64,000 nucleotides of DNA from Pseudomonadota bacterium (GCA_947453225.1 CANGFV010000002.1:20627-84626); one strand, 5' to 3'; counted from the stretch's first letter, positions 1-9,941 are shown. The notes: generated from the letters alone by a model not told the origin. Numbers and translations: made by a program.

Positions 1-2
1 GC

Positions 3-1529
3 GCCTGGGAAATGACTCAGCAGCCATTGGTGTCGCCACACGATAGCGTAGGCACTAACTTGTTTGCCCACGTGTTGCGTGGTCGAGTGATGCGTGTAGT
101 GCCGCGCGTCAATGAAGACATCAATGAAAATTGGATTGCTGATCGCGATCGTTATAGCTACGAAGGTTTGTATAGCGAAGATCGTCTCACTAAACCACTG
201 ATGCGTGATGGCAATCGTTGGTTAGAAGTGGATTGGTCGACGGCGTTGAACACTGTCGCAGAAAAACTAAATTTAGTTAAACAGCAGAACCCACAACAGA
301 TTGGTGTGCTGAGTTCACCAATGGCTACTGTTGAAGAAGCTTATCTGACGCAGCGTATTGCGCGCGGTTTGGGCACGAATAATCTTGATCATCGTTTGTA
401 TCGCGCAGATTTTACTGATCAGGAGTTTGATCCTGTGTTCCCTTGGCTGGGTTGTTCGATTGCTGAACTGGAGCAGATGAGTGGCGTACTGCTTATTGGT
501 TCTAACTTGCGTAAAGAAGCGCCATTGCTTGCGCATCGTATTCGTAAAGCCGCAGTCAAGAAGGGCGCGCAGATTTCGTTTATCAATGCGCATAGCTATA
601 AATATTTATTCCCTGTGGCTCATTATCTGGCCAGTAATGGCCTAGGTATGGTGGATCATTTAGCAGCTGTAGTAGCTGCTGCAGCGCAAGCTAAGTCAGT
701 CGCTGTGCCTGCTGGTGTGCAGACCTTGGTCCAGCACGCCCAAATCAATGATACTCACCGTTCAATTGCTGCGCAGCTAAGCAGTGGTGAACGTCAGCAC
801 ATTCTTTTAGGTATATCTGCTCAACGTGATGGTGCGTTTGCTCAGCTACGTGCTTTAGCGGCAGCGTTATCACAAATCACTGGAGCTAAGTTGGGTTATA
901 TCGCTGATGGCGGCAATACAGTCGGAGCGCATCTTGCTGGCGTGTTACCGCATCGTGGTGTGGCTGGCGAGGCTTTATCAGTCAGTGGTCTAGATGTGGT
1001 TTCAATGCTTGAAGCCAAACTTAAAGCGTATGTCGTAGTCGGCTCGATTGAAGCGCAAGATTTACCTGCAGCTGCTATCGCTAATATGCGTGCGAATGGG
1101 TTTGTGGTGGCGCTGTCTTCATATGCCAGCGCAAAAGAGTATGCGGACATTGTCTTGCCAATCGGTACCTTCGCTGAAACTTCGGGCACTTATGTCAATG
1201 TCGAAGGTCGCTGGCAGAGTGTGCCAGGTGCAGCAAAGCCGTTGGGTGAAGCTCGTCCTGCATGGAAGGTGCTGCGAGTCCTTGGCAATTTGTTGAACTT
1301 GCCAAACTTTGATTATGAAACTTCTGAACAAGTGCGTGATGAGTTGCAGTCTTTTACATCGCATGTGATTGCGAATAATCAATATCAAAACACTACTGCT
1401 GTCGTGCGCCACTCATCCATATCAGCCGCTGAAGTGCAATTATATGCTGTCGATGCAGTGGTGCGTCGCGCCACGGCGTTGCAGCTGACGCGTGAAGCGT
1501 TGCAGGCTAAAGCAGGAGATCGAGCATGA
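3..1529 (+). CDS. nuoG: NADH-quinone oxidoreductase subunit G (NuoG), 5'-truncated by window edge
   Basis: This is the C-terminal ~510 residues of the large molybdopterin-oxidoreductase-like subunit of complex I peripheral arm. The reading frame stays open upstream of the first ATG at 12: codons 3-11 read A-W-E before M-T-Q, matching the conserved NuoG segment that follows the Fe-S region. The gene therefore starts outside the window and the ATG at 12 is internal. The visible part has the molybdopterin-binding-like fold segments (GNNLDHR-like, [11 protein letters not shown]) and the late motif [20 protein letters not shown]. The N-terminal iron-sulfur domains are not in view. It overlaps nuoH by ATGA, so the two are translationally coupled. 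Confidence 0.95.
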   Translation, partial: AWEMTQQPLVSPHDSVGTNLFAHVLRGRVMRVVPRVNEDINENWIADRDRYSYEGLYSEDRLTKPLMRDGNRWLEVDWSTALNTVAEKLNLVKQQNPQQIGVLSSPMATVEEAYLTQRIARGLGTNNLDHRLYRADFTDQEFDPVFPWLGCSIAELEQMSGVLLIGSNLRKEAPLLAHRIRKAAVKKGAQISFINAHSYKYLFPVAHYLASNGLGMVDHLAAVVAAAAQAKSVAVPAGVQTLVQHAQINDTHRSIAAQLSSGERQHILLGISAQRDGAFAQLRALAAALSQITGAKLGYIADGGNTVGAHLAGVLPHRGVAGEALSVSGLDVVSMLEAKLKAYVVVGSIEAQDLPAAAIANMRANGFVVALSSYASAKEYADIVLPIGTFAETSGTYVNVEGRWQSVPGAAKPLGEARPAWKVLRVLGNLLNLPNFDYETSEQVRDELQSFTSHVIANNQYQNTTAVVRHSSISAAEVQLYAVDAVVRRATALQLTREALQAKAGDRA

Positions 1530-2626
1530 ATGCGATCCCTGCCTTTGTTCAGCCGTTATTTAATTTCTTAAATCTGCCCGAATGGTTGCAGTTTGTGCTG
1601 TGGACTGCCGCTACGGCAGTAGCGATGTTTCTGGCCATTATTATTTTTATGGCCTTTCTGACGCTGGCCGAGCGGCGCGTGATTGGCTCAATGCAGGCGC
1701 GTATCGGACCAAATCGTATTAAGGTCTTTGGGCTTCCGTTCTTCCGTGGTCTGGCTCAGCCATTTGCAGATGTGATCAAGCTGATGTTTAAGGAAATTAT
1801 TCTGCCCACTGGGGCGAATAAGTTTCTTTTTATTCTTGCACCGTTGCTAACGGCCATTCCTGCGTTAGCGACCTGGGCGGTGATGCCTTTCTGGCCTGGC
1901 TTTACAGTCGCCGATGTAGATGCGGGCTTGCTCTATATTTTGGCGCTAACGTCTACGGGTGTTTACGGCGTCATTCTTGCCGGTTGGTCATCAAATTCTA
2001 AATATGCATTCTTAGGGGCAATGCGTGCCGCCGCTCAAGTGGTTGCCTATGAAATTGCCATGGGCTTTGCGTTGGTGGGTGTAGTGATGGCCACCGGTTC
2101 GTTGAACTTAGGTGACATTATTGAAGCTCAACGTGGGGGCATTCATCACTGGTTGTTTGTGTGGTTGTTTCCATTGTTCATCATTTATTTCATTTCCGGC
2201 ATCGCTGAAACCAATCGTGCGCCATTCGATGTGGTGGAAGGCGAATCGGAAATTGTGGCCGGTTTCCATGTGGATTATTCCGGTATGGCCTTCGCGCTGT
2301 TCTTCGTGGCCGAATACATCAACATGATTTTAATTTCGGCATTAACGTCAATCTTCTTCTTGGGCGGTTGGTTGTCACCCTTTGCTGAGATGCAGTCCTT
2401 GCCCGCCATTCTGACCACATCTGGTTTGCATTGGTTGGTGTTCAAGATCTGCTTCTTCCTATTCTGCTTTTTATGGTTCCGCGCCACGTTTCCGCGTTAT
2501 CGCTATGACCAAATCATGCGTTTAGGTTGGAAGGTCTTTATTCCGTTGACCTTGGTGTGGATCACTGTGGAAGCTGTGTTAGCGATTTTCCGGATTGGCC
2601 CATTTGCTCGGTTGATGGTGGGCTGA
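1526..2626 (+). CDS. nuoH: NADH-quinone oxidoreductase subunit H
   Basis: This is the 366-residue membrane subunit at the junction of the hydrophilic and membrane arms of complex I. It contributes to the quinone-binding site. It shows about eight hydrophobic segments, the early motif [18 protein letters not shown] (about residues 48-65) and the family signature ETNRAPFD...EGESE near residues 228-243, with the acidic loop required for quinone chemistry. Length matches the family (E. coli NuoH 325, others about 350). The ATG overlaps the nuoG stop by 4 nt, and nuoI follows after 7 nt. No oddities seen. Confidence 0.97.
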   Translation: MNAIPAFVQPLFNFLNLPEWLQFVLWTAATAVAMFLAIIIFMAFLTLAERRVIGSMQARIGPNRIKVFGLPFFRGLAQPFADVIKLMFKEIILPTGANKFLFILAPLLTAIPALATWAVMPFWPGFTVADVDAGLLYILALTSTGVYGVILAGWSSNSKYAFLGAMRAAAQVVAYEIAMGFALVGVVMATGSLNLGDIIEAQRGGIHHWLFVWLFPLFIIYFISGIAETNRAPFDVVEGESEIVAGFHVDYSGMAFALFFVAEYINMILISALTSIFFLGGWLSPFAEMQSLPAILTTSGLHWLVFKICFFLFCFLWFRATFPRYRYDQIMRLGWKVFIPLTLVWITVEAVLAIFRIGPFARLMVG

Positions 2627-2633
2627 GTTAGAT

Positions 2634-3116
2634 ATGAAAAGTATTTTCAAAACCTTATTTCTTTCAGAGTTGTGCCAGGGCCTGTATGTCACGGCTAGGC
2701 AATTTTTTGCGCGCCCGCATGTTGTGGTTCAATACCCTGAAGAAAAGACGCCACAATCACCACGCTTCCGTGGGCTCCATGCGCAGCGCCGTTACGCCAA
2801 TGGTCAGGAGCGTTGTATTGCCTGCAAGCTCTGCGAGGCTGTTTGTCCAGCGCTGGCAATTACGATTGAGTCAGGCGTGAGTGATGATGGCACGCGCCGC
2901 ACCACGCGTTATGACATTGATCTGTTCAAATGTATTTTCTGTGGCTTCTGCGAAGAGGCTTGTCCGGTAGATGCGATCGTAGAAACGCGTATTCATGAAT
3001 ATCACATGGAAAATCGCGGTGAGAACATCATGACTAAGGATAAGTTGTTGGCAGTGGGTGATAAGTTTGAAGCCATGATTGCTGCTGACAAGGCTGCAGA
3101 TGCGCGGTACCGATAA
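2634..3116 (+). CDS. nuoI: NADH-quinone oxidoreductase subunit I, 2x[4Fe-4S]
   Basis: This is a ferredoxin-like subunit of 160 residues carrying clusters N6a and N6b, which pass electrons towards the quinone. Two complete CxxCxxCxxxCP motifs are visible: [12 protein letters not shown] (about residues 61-72) and [12 protein letters not shown] (about 100-111). The N-terminal segment is the usual amphipathic region that docks on the membrane arm. The stop is directly followed by the nuoJ ATG with no gap, as expected inside the nuo operon. Confidence 0.97.
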   Translation: MKSIFKTLFLSELCQGLYVTARQFFARPHVVVQYPEEKTPQSPRFRGLHAQRRYANGQERCIACKLCEAVCPALAITIESGVSDDGTRRTTRYDIDLFKCIFCGFCEEACPVDAIVETRIHEYHMENRGENIMTKDKLLAVGDKFEAMIAADKAADARYR

Positions 3117-3764
3117 ATGAGCTTCACTCAAATCCTTTTTTATTTCTTCTCGATCGTGTTGGTGATTTCAGCCACTGGCGTGATCACGGCACGCAATCCA
3201 GTGTATTCAGCGTTGTGGTTAGTATTGTCATTTTTTAATAGCGCCATCATCTGGATGCTGATGGAGGCTGAATTCTTGGCCATCGTGCTTGTGCTGGTGT
3301 ATGTCGGTGCGGTAATGGTTCTGTTCCTGTTTGTCGTCATGATGCTCGACATCAAGGTAGAAGAATTGCGCGCGGGCATTACCAAGTATGCGTGGCTAGG
3401 CCTGCCTGTGGCGTTAGTAGTTATTGGCGAAATTGGTAGCGTGGTGTGGGTTAAATCCTCGGGCAGTGCTCCGTTAGGCTTAAGTAGTGTGGCATCGCCT
3501 GCAGCCTATGCCTTGGATTACAGCAATACCAAAGCACTGGGGCAGTTACTCTACACCGAATATTTATATCCATTGCAGTTAGCAGCCTCAATTCTATTGA
3601 TTGCTATTGTGGTTGCCATTGTGCTCACCATGCGTAAACGTCCTGGTCAAAAGTTACAGGACATTAGTGCGCAGGTTGCTGTGAAGGCCAGTGATCGCGT
3701 GCGTATTGTTAAAGTCGCTGCGGTGCAGCCTGATGCTGATCAACAAGTGGAGGGACAGTCATGA
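3117..3764 (+). CDS. nuoJ: NADH-quinone oxidoreductase subunit J
   Basis: This is a 215-residue membrane-arm subunit with five predicted membrane segments. It includes the conserved stretch [19 protein letters not shown] (about residues 59-77), the pi-bulge helix that couples quinone chemistry to proton translocation in complex I. The C-terminus is a polar cytoplasmic tail after the last helix (RKRPGQK onward), of a length common in beta/gammaproteobacteria. The start immediately follows nuoI, and the end overlaps nuoK by ATGA. Confidence 0.96.
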   Translation: MSFTQILFYFFSIVLVISATGVITARNPVYSALWLVLSFFNSAIIWMLMEAEFLAIVLVLVYVGAVMVLFLFVVMMLDIKVEELRAGITKYAWLGLPVALVVIGEIGSVVWVKSSGSAPLGLSSVASPAAYALDYSNTKALGQLLYTEYLYPLQLAASILLIAIVVAIVLTMRKRPGQKLQDISAQVAVKASDRVRIVKVAAVQPDADQQVEGQS

Positions 3765-4066
3765 TTACACTACAAGATGTACTGCTGCTGTCTGGCGTGT
3801 TGTTCAGTTTGTCCGTGGCAGGCATTTTTTTGAATCGTAAGAATGTCATTCTGCTACTGATGTGCATTGAGCTGATGTTGCTTGCGGTCAACTTTAACTT
3901 TGTGGCGTTCTCGCGCCAGCTCGGTGACCTGCATGGTCAGATTTTTGTGTTTTTCATCCTGACCGTAGCTGCAGCTGAGTCGGCCATCGGTCTGGCAATT
4001 TTGGTGGTGCTGTTCCGTCAACGTAAGAGCATCAACGTTGAACAGCTCGATACGATGAAGGGTTAA
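3761..4066 (+). CDS. nuoK: NADH-quinone oxidoreductase subunit K
   Basis: This is a 101-residue, three-helix membrane subunit of complex I (MrpC-like). It carries the conserved acidic residues within helices 2 and 3: the stretch [13 protein letters not shown] contains the membrane glutamate used in proton transfer, and [13 protein letters not shown] contains the second. Length is exactly typical (E. coli 100 aa). The ATG overlaps the nuoJ stop, and nuoL begins 3 nt after the stop. Confidence 0.97.
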   Translation: MITLQDVLLLSGVLFSLSVAGIFLNRKNVILLLMCIELMLLAVNFNFVAFSRQLGDLHGQIFVFFILTVAAAESAIGLAILVVLFRQRKSINVEQLDTMKG

Positions 4067-4068
4067 TC

Positions 4069-6147
4069 GTGGAGAACACTCTTTTAGTCATTGTATTGGC
4101 TCCGCTGATTGCAGCGATTCTGGCGGGTATCTTTGGACGCTGGATTGGTCGGGTAGGTGCGCATACCGTCACGATTCTTGGTGTGGCTATTGCCTGCGGT
4201 CTTTCTATTCTCACGCTAAAACAGTTGGTGACAGGTGAGGTGCAGAATTACTACGGTAATGTGTATACCTGGTTAGTCAGCGATGGCGTACAAATGAATG
4301 TTGGGTTCATGGTAGACCGTCTGACCGCCATGATGATGGTCGTAGTTACGTTTGTATCCTTATGCGTGCACGTATATACCATCGGCTACATGGCCGAAGA
4401 CCCTGGCTATCAGCGTTTCTTTTCTTATATCTCGCTGTTTACTTTCTCCATGTTGATGTTGGTGATGTCCAATAACTTCATGCAGCTATTCTTTGGCTGG
4501 GAAGCGGTGGGTGTCGTGTCTTATTTGTTGATTGGTTTCTGGTATACCCGTCCCACAGCTATTTTTGCCAATCTCAAAGCCTTTCTAGTTAATCGCGTGG
4601 GTGACTTTGGTTTTGTACTAGGCATTGCTGCGGTGCTGTATTACACCGGTTCGCTGGATTACAAAGAAGTGTTTGCCACCGCGCATCATGCGTTTGCGGC
4701 TAAGTCGCTTGAGATTGTTCCTGGATATGCATGGGATGCTATTACGGTGACCTGTCTGTTGTTGTTTGTGGGTGCGATGGGTAAGTCAGCACAAATGCCA
4801 TTGCATGTGTGGTTACCCGATTCAATGGAAGGCCCAACGCCAATTTCGGCACTGATCCACGCGGCAACCATGGTGACCGCCGGTATTTTTATGGTGGCAC
4901 GTATGTCGCCGTTGTTTGAAATGTCTGAGACGGCACTAAACACGGTATTGATCATTGGTTCGTGTACAGCATTTTTTATGGGACTGTTGGGATTGGTGAA
5001 CAACGACATTAAACGAGTGGTGGCTTATTCCACGCTGTCGCAACTGGGTTATATGACGGTAGCGTTGGGCGTGTCTGCATATGCGGGTGCCGTATTTCAT
5101 TTAATGACCCATGCCTTCTTTAAGGCACTACTATTCCTAGCTGCCGGTTCGGTGATTATGGGCATGCATCACGAGCAAGATATGCGCAAGATGGGCAATC
5201 TTAAAAAATACATGCCCGTGACTTATCTCACCTGTTTGATTGGCTCGCTGGCGTTGATTGGTTTTCCTGGCACGTCTGGCTTCTTCTCTAAAGACGCGTT
5301 GATCGAAGCTGTGCACGAATCGCATTTGCCTGCGGCAGGCTTTGCATATTTCTGTGTGTTGACTGGCGTATTTATTACAGCATTTTATAGCTTCCGACTG
5401 GTGTTCATGACGTTCCATGGCAAGGAGCGCTTTGATACTAGCGAAGCTGGGCATGCGCATGGTGCTCGCGCGGTTGCAGCTAAACATGACGACCATTCAC
5501 ATGGTCATGATGATCGTTCTCACGACCACGCACATGATCATGCACACGATAGTCACGGGCATCACGGTGGTGTGCCGCACGAAAGCCCTTGGGTGGTGAC
5601 TTTGCCTTTGGTGTTGTTGGCGATTCCTTCCGTGTTTATCGGTTGGTTCACCATTGGCCCGATGTTGTTTGGCGATTATTTTGGCTCAGCCATTTATGTA
5701 GAAGAAGCGCACAACGTGCTCGGCGAATTAGCTCATGAGTTTCATGGCTCCGCTGCATTTGTTGAACATGGGGTGACGCAGGTGCCGTTCTTCCTGGCCA
5801 TGAGTGGCGTGTTCTTTGCTTGGCTGTTCTACGTCAAGATGACCGATGTACCGGGCAAGATCGCGAACATTTGCTCACCGCTATACAAACTATTTGAAAA
5901 TAAATACTTTTTTGATGATGCGTACTTTGCTGTGTTTGCCAAGGGCAGTCGTAATCTCGGACAGGCCCTGTGGAAAGTGGGCGACAGCGTATTTATCGAT
6001 GGCTTGTTAGTGAATGGTTCGGCGCGTGCAGTGGGTTGGTTCGCGGGTGTGATTCGCGGTATTCAGACTGGCCGTCTGTATAGCTATGCATTCACCATGA
6101 TTATCGGCTTAGCGGCAATGTTGTATTTCTTTGTGCTTAAACATTGA
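4069..6147 (+). CDS. nuoL: NADH-quinone oxidoreductase subunit L (antiporter-like)
   Basis: This is the 692-residue distal antiporter-like subunit of the complex I membrane arm. It starts at GTG 4069 (M-E-N-T), 3 nt after nuoK. Core motifs include LFFGWEAVGVVSYLLIGFW with the helix-5 glutamate, PTPISALIHAATMVTAG with the channel lysine/histidine region, and FSKD at the broken helix. The C-terminal region contains the long lateral amphipathic helix expected of NuoL. Residues about 461-500 form a hydrophilic loop with about fourteen histidines alternating with Asp/Gly/Ser, absent from E. coli NuoL; see findings. Confidence 0.97.
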   Translation: MENTLLVIVLAPLIAAILAGIFGRWIGRVGAHTVTILGVAIACGLSILTLKQLVTGEVQNYYGNVYTWLVSDGVQMNVGFMVDRLTAMMMVVVTFVSLCVHVYTIGYMAEDPGYQRFFSYISLFTFSMLMLVMSNNFMQLFFGWEAVGVVSYLLIGFWYTRPTAIFANLKAFLVNRVGDFGFVLGIAAVLYYTGSLDYKEVFATAHHAFAAKSLEIVPGYAWDAITVTCLLLFVGAMGKSAQMPLHVWLPDSMEGPTPISALIHAATMVTAGIFMVARMSPLFEMSETALNTVLIIGSCTAFFMGLLGLVNNDIKRVVAYSTLSQLGYMTVALGVSAYAGAVFHLMTHAFFKALLFLAAGSVIMGMHHEQDMRKMGNLKKYMPVTYLTCLIGSLALIGFPGTSGFFSKDALIEAVHESHLPAAGFAYFCVLTGVFITAFYSFRLVFMTFHGKERFDTSEAGHAHGARAVAAKHDDHSHGHDDRSHDHAHDHAHDSHGHHGGVPHESPWVVTLPLVLLAIPSVFIGWFTIGPMLFGDYFGSAIYVEEAHNVLGELAHEFHGSAAFVEHGVTQVPFFLAMSGVFFAWLFYVKMTDVPGKIANICSPLYKLFENKYFFDDAYFAVFAKGSRNLGQALWKVGDSVFIDGLLVNGSARAVGWFAGVIRGIQTGRLYSYAFTMIIGLAAMLYFFVLKH

Positions 6148-6195
6148 TAGTGAATGCAACTGAGTTTTACTTGAGTCTATTTTTGAGCAAACAGA

Positions 6196-7719
6196 ATGAC
6201 TGATTGGCCAATTTTAAGTGTACTCATCTGGTTGCCCATTGCCGTGGGTGCAGTGTTGTTGGCGCTGGGTGAACGTGCTGTAGCCGCAGGTCGTTGGATT
6301 GCGTTGCTCGGTTCTTTGGCGACATTTGCATTATCGCTACCCCTTTGGACCGGGTTTGATCTCACCACTGCGACTATGCAGTTTGTTGAGCATCGTGAAT
6401 GGATCAATGCGTTCAATGCTTCTTATCACTTGGGTGTAGATGGATTTGCCATGCCATTGGTGGTGCTAACGACATTCATCACGCCGTTTGTTGTGCTTGC
6501 TGGTTGGACGGCGATTGAAAATAAACAGACTCAGTACTACGCGGCCTTTCTAATCCTAGAAGGCTTAATGGTTGGTGTGTTTGCTGCATTGGATGCCTTG
6601 CTGTTCTATGTGTTCTGGGAAGCCATGCTAATCCCGATGTTCATCATCATCGGTATTTGGGGTGGTCCGCGTCGCGTTTACGCCACGATTAAATTCTTCC
6701 TCTATACCTTCTTAGGTTCGGTGTTCATGCTGGTGGCATTGATTTATATGTACTTGAAGTCTGGCAGTTTTGAAATTGCTGCCTTCCAAGGCATGACGCT
6801 GACCTTGGATGAACAGATTCTCATCTTTATCGCTTTCTTATTAGCCTTTGCGGTCAAAGTGCCAATGTGGCCAGTGCATACGTGGTTGCCCGATGCTCAC
6901 GTTGAAGCGCCTACCGGAGGTTCAGTGATTCTAGCGGCCATCATGTTGAAAATGGGTGGTTATGGTTTCTTGCGCTTCTCGCTACCCATTGCGCCCGATG
7001 CTAGTCGCGAGCTGGATTGGTTGATGATTTCCTTATCCTTGATTGCGGTGGTCTACATTGGATTTGTAGCGCTGGTGCAGCAGGACATGAAGAAGCTGAT
7101 TGCTTATTCGTCGATCGCGCACATGGGTTTTGTCACTCTAGGGTCGTTTTTGATGTGGGACATTGTGCGGGCCACAGGCAGTACGCAGGGTGCAGCGATG
7201 GGCTTAGATGGCGCGATGGTACAAATGATTTCGCACGGATTGATTTCAGGGGCGATGTTCCTTGGGGTTGGTGTCATGTATGACCGAGTGCATAGTCGCG
7301 AAATCAGCGCCTATGGTGGCGTTGTGAATAAGATGCCTATTTTTGCTGCCTTCTTCGTGTTGTTCTCGATGGCCAATTCAGGTCTGCCGGCCACCTCTGG
7401 TTTCGTGGGTGAGTTCTTGGTGATCTTGGCCGCTTTCCGTGCCGACTTCTGGTATGCCTTCCTAGCGGCCATGACGTTGATTCTCGGTGCGGCGTATACC
7501 CTATGGTTAGTGAAGCGCGTGATCTTTGGCAATGTTACTAATGATCATGTTGCGCATGTAGAAGATGTGAATAGTCGTGAATTCATCATGATGGCGATAT
7601 TGGCGGTGGCTGTGCTTGCATTGGGATTATGGCCTGCGCCCTTATTGGAAGTGATGAAGCCAAGTGTTGAGCATTTAGTTCAACATGTGATGACTTCTAA
7701 ATTGCCTCTGCCGTTGTGA
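6196..7719 (+). CDS. nuoM: NADH-quinone oxidoreductase subunit M (antiporter-like)
   Basis: This is the 507-residue second antiporter-like subunit of complex I. It carries the helix-5 glutamate in FYVFWEAMLIPMFIIIG, the KVPMWPVHTWLPDAHVEAPT loop with the conserved channel residues, and the helix-8/12 lysines (MLKMGGYG). Length is typical (E. coli 509). It lies 48 nt after nuoL. The short gap holds no obvious promoter, so it is read as part of the nuo operon. Confidence 0.97.
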   Translation: MTDWPILSVLIWLPIAVGAVLLALGERAVAAGRWIALLGSLATFALSLPLWTGFDLTTATMQFVEHREWINAFNASYHLGVDGFAMPLVVLTTFITPFVVLAGWTAIENKQTQYYAAFLILEGLMVGVFAALDALLFYVFWEAMLIPMFIIIGIWGGPRRVYATIKFFLYTFLGSVFMLVALIYMYLKSGSFEIAAFQGMTLTLDEQILIFIAFLLAFAVKVPMWPVHTWLPDAHVEAPTGGSVILAAIMLKMGGYGFLRFSLPIAPDASRELDWLMISLSLIAVVYIGFVALVQQDMKKLIAYSSIAHMGFVTLGSFLMWDIVRATGSTQGAAMGLDGAMVQMISHGLISGAMFLGVGVMYDRVHSREISAYGGVVNKMPIFAAFFVLFSMANSGLPATSGFVGEFLVILAAFRADFWYAFLAAMTLILGAAYTLWLVKRVIFGNVTNDHVAHVEDVNSREFIMMAILAVAVLALGLWPAPLLEVMKPSVEHLVQHVMTSKLPLPL

Positions 7720-7778
7720 TGCAGGGGTTGATTGGTAGGCCGCAGCGTTTGTAACAGCACCGAATTAGTAGCAGAACC

Positions 7779-9212
7779 ATGTCAGCGAACTTTAATTTCG
7801 TAGTCGCCTATCCAGAAATCTTCGTGCTGTCAGCAGCCTGTGTGATTTTGCTGGTCGATTTATTCGTCAGCGATAAGCAGCGCGTGGTGACTTTCCTTTT
7901 GTCGCTGTTGTCTTTAGTGATCGCGGCGTTAATCACTGTCCGTTACGGTGTAACTGAACGTGTGCTGGCGTTCAATGGCACCTTTGTGGCTGACCCGATG
8001 GGTAATGTACTCAAACTGTCTACGTATGGCGCGACGGCGCTGAGTTTGTTGTATGCGCGTGAGTATCTGGCACGCCGTGGCTTGTTGAAGGGTGAATATT
8101 TTGTGTTGGTATTGTTCGCCATGCTCGGTGTGATGGTGATGATTTCTGCGGCAAGTTTGTTAACCATTTATCTTGGTGTCGAACTGCTATCGCTGTCCTT
8201 GTATGGCCTAGTGGCTTTCGATCGTGATAATGGCGTGGCTGCTGAATCGGCCATGAAGTACTTTGTATTGGGCGCGATTGCATCGGGCATGTTGTTGTAT
8301 GGCATGTCGGTGATTTATGGCGTGACCGGTACGCTTGAGTTGTCACAAATTGCCAATCGTATTCCAAGCATTGGTGTGCACAGCTTGGGTCTCGCCTTTG
8401 GCTTGGCATTCTTGGTGGTGGGCGTGGCATTTAAATTTGGCGCCGTTCCTTTTCATATGTGGGTACCCGATGTCTATCACGGTTCACCTACTGCCATTAC
8501 TTTGTTTGTCGGTTCCGCGCCTAAGATCGCTTCTTTTGCGTTGGCCATGCGCCTGTTGGTTGATGGTATGGGCGGCATGGTAGAGCAGTGGCGTCCCATG
8601 CTAATTGTGCTTGCGGTGTTATCGATGGCCATTGGTAATGTGGTGGCGATCGCACAGTCCAACATCAAGCGTATGCTGGCTTATTCCACCATTTCTCATG
8701 TGGGGTTCATTCTGCTGGGCGTGTTAGCGGGTACAGTGCAGGGTTATCAAGCCGCGATGTTCTACACGCTGACCTACGTGTTGACGGCGGTCGGTTCCTT
8801 CGGCGTGATTTTGTTGCTATCTCGTCAGGGCTTTGAATCTGATGCGATTGACGACTTTAAGGGCTTGGCGAAAAAATCACCCTGGTTTGCCGCGGTAATG
8901 GCGATGTTAATTTTTAGTACTGCCGGTGTGCCTCCTTTTGTAGGCTTCACCGCCAAACTGGCCGTCATTCAATCCGTCATTGGCATTGGCTATACCTGGT
9001 TAGCGGGTGTTGCAGTGTTCTTCTCAGTGATCGGTGCCTACTACTACATTCGAGTGGTCAAGGTGATGTACTTTGATGCTCCAATAGACAACGGTCAGAT
9101 TGAAGCGGGCAGTGCATTGCGTATCGTACTCAGTCTCAATGGCTTGGCGGTATTGGTGCTTGGGCTGTTGCCTGGCGCCTTGCTTGATTTGTGTATTCGC
9201 TCAATTAGTTGA
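7779..9212 (+). CDS. nuoN: NADH-quinone oxidoreductase subunit N (antiporter-like)
   Basis: This is the 477-residue third antiporter-like subunit and last gene of the operon. It has about 14 hydrophobic segments, the LLTIYLGVELLSLSLYGLVA helix with the conserved glutamate, and the KFGAVPFHMWVPDVYHGSP motif typical of NuoN. The ATG at 7779 lies 59 nt after nuoM. No terminator with a clear T-run follows; the next 400 nt are non-coding and AT-rich. Confidence 0.97.
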   Translation: MSANFNFVVAYPEIFVLSAACVILLVDLFVSDKQRVVTFLLSLLSLVIAALITVRYGVTERVLAFNGTFVADPMGNVLKLSTYGATALSLLYAREYLARRGLLKGEYFVLVLFAMLGVMVMISAASLLTIYLGVELLSLSLYGLVAFDRDNGVAAESAMKYFVLGAIASGMLLYGMSVIYGVTGTLELSQIANRIPSIGVHSLGLAFGLAFLVVGVAFKFGAVPFHMWVPDVYHGSPTAITLFVGSAPKIASFALAMRLLVDGMGGMVEQWRPMLIVLAVLSMAIGNVVAIAQSNIKRMLAYSTISHVGFILLGVLAGTVQGYQAAMFYTLTYVLTAVGSFGVILLLSRQGFESDAIDDFKGLAKKSPWFAAVMAMLIFSTAGVPPFVGFTAKLAVIQSVIGIGYTWLAGVAVFFSVIGAYYYIRVVKVMYFDAPIDNGQIEAGSALRIVLSLNGLAVLVLGLLPGALLDLCIRSIS

Positions 9213-9546
9213 AGCAGGGTGGGTTTAATTGAGCGTTATGCAATTGCTAAAGGTGTGAAATTTCTTAAGAGAGTTCTGCGCTATCAAATTAGTCAGGTAT
9301 TTTGAAATCAAATAAATAAGTAAACTTTTCTGTTTACTGTAAGCATTAAAGCTTTCTTAATGCTCCGCCAAGGAAGACGTTCTGCCCTTCTGTTTGTTAA
9401 ATCAAGCCTTTTCTTGCTATCGGGTCATGGCGTTTGTTGCGTGGCGCTTTTTGAATATTACATAACGTATGTATTCAATCAATGAGTAGGTAGTTATGTA
9501 AGATAAAGATAAATTTTTACCCATATGGAGGGGGTATTTTTTTAAT
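9213..9546. other. AT-rich intergenic region with several dyad elements
   Basis: About 330 nt with no credible gene on either strand. It contains two adjacent inverted repeats, 9319-9338 (7-bp arms, 6-nt loop) and 9342-9364 (8-bp arms, 7-nt loop). It also holds a compact dyad TACATA-ACG-TATGTA at 9459-9473, whose first half is again paired with a distant copy: TTACATAAC at 9458-9466 and GTTATGTAA at 9493-9501. None is followed by a T-run, so they look like operators or RNA structure rather than an intrinsic terminator. The segment is visibly more AT-rich than the flanking genes. Confidence 0.5.
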
Positions 9547-9555
9547 TGATATAAT
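9547..9555 (+). promoter_or_regulatory. Extended -10 promoter for the PEP-CTERM gene
   Basis: TGATATAAT is a perfect extended -10 (TG-n-TATAAT). No -35 resembling TTGACA lies 16-18 bp upstream, which fits an extended -10 promoter, probably activator-assisted given the dyads upstream. The predicted start near 9562 gives a leader of about 50 nt before the ATG at 9613. Confidence 0.5.
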
Positions 9556-9612
9556 ATACTGGACTTAAGTGAACTGATTGCTGATTATCTTTTAAAATAA
9601 TGGAGATTGTTT

Positions 9613-9885
9613 ATGAATGCTAAATTTTATATTTCTGGATTGTCAGTACTGACCTTGTTGTTTTCTGCTGTTCAGGTTCATGCTGACGAGCATTATAGCA
9701 ACTCCTCTAGCTCACATTCTTATCAAGATAACAATTACAATAACAACTATAACGACGATAACGAGGAGCATAATAACTATTCCAATAACCCTACTCCGGT
9801 GCCAGAGCCATCTGCTCTAATGTTATTGGCTCTGGGTGCTGGCGGAGTTGGTATCTCCAGACTACTAAAGAGAAAAGCTAAGTAG
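9613..9885 (+). CDS. Small secreted PEP-CTERM sorting domain protein
   Basis: This is a 90-residue protein. The ATG at 9613 is preferred over an in-frame TTG at 9607 because GGAG at 9602-9605 is 7 nt upstream of the ATG. Layout: signal peptide (about 1-24, ending in VHA), a low-complexity middle rich in Asn, Tyr, Ser and Asp (about 25-62), then the PEP-CTERM signal: VPEP, a hydrophobic helix of about 18 residues, and a basic tail RLLKRKAK. Proteins of this type are processed by exosortase (XrtA/EpsH) and linked to exopolysaccharide and biofilm. No exosortase is in the window. The specific function is unknown; the middle region is not recognised. Confidence 0.85.
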   Translation: MNAKFYISGLSVLTLLFSAVQVHADEHYSNSSSSHSYQDNNYNNNYNDDNEEHNNYSNNPTPVPEPSALMLLALGAGGVGISRLLKRKAK

Positions 9886-9913
9886 TTCTTTGAATAAATA
9901 ACGCTTTATTATC

Positions 9914-9941
9914 AAGGCAATCCTCGATGGGTTGCCTTTTT
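9914..9941 (+). terminator. Intrinsic terminator after the PEP-CTERM gene
   Basis: A 10-bp stem (9914-9923 with 9929-9938, one G-T pair) with a 5-nt loop is followed by a run of T at 9937-9941. It lies 29 nt after the stop codon and isolates the gene from metY. Confidence 0.8.

Noticed and set aside
3..1529. Apparent 505-residue NuoG, short for the family
   Set aside because: The frame is open to the window edge and codons before the first ATG are homologous, so this is truncation by the window, not gene decay.
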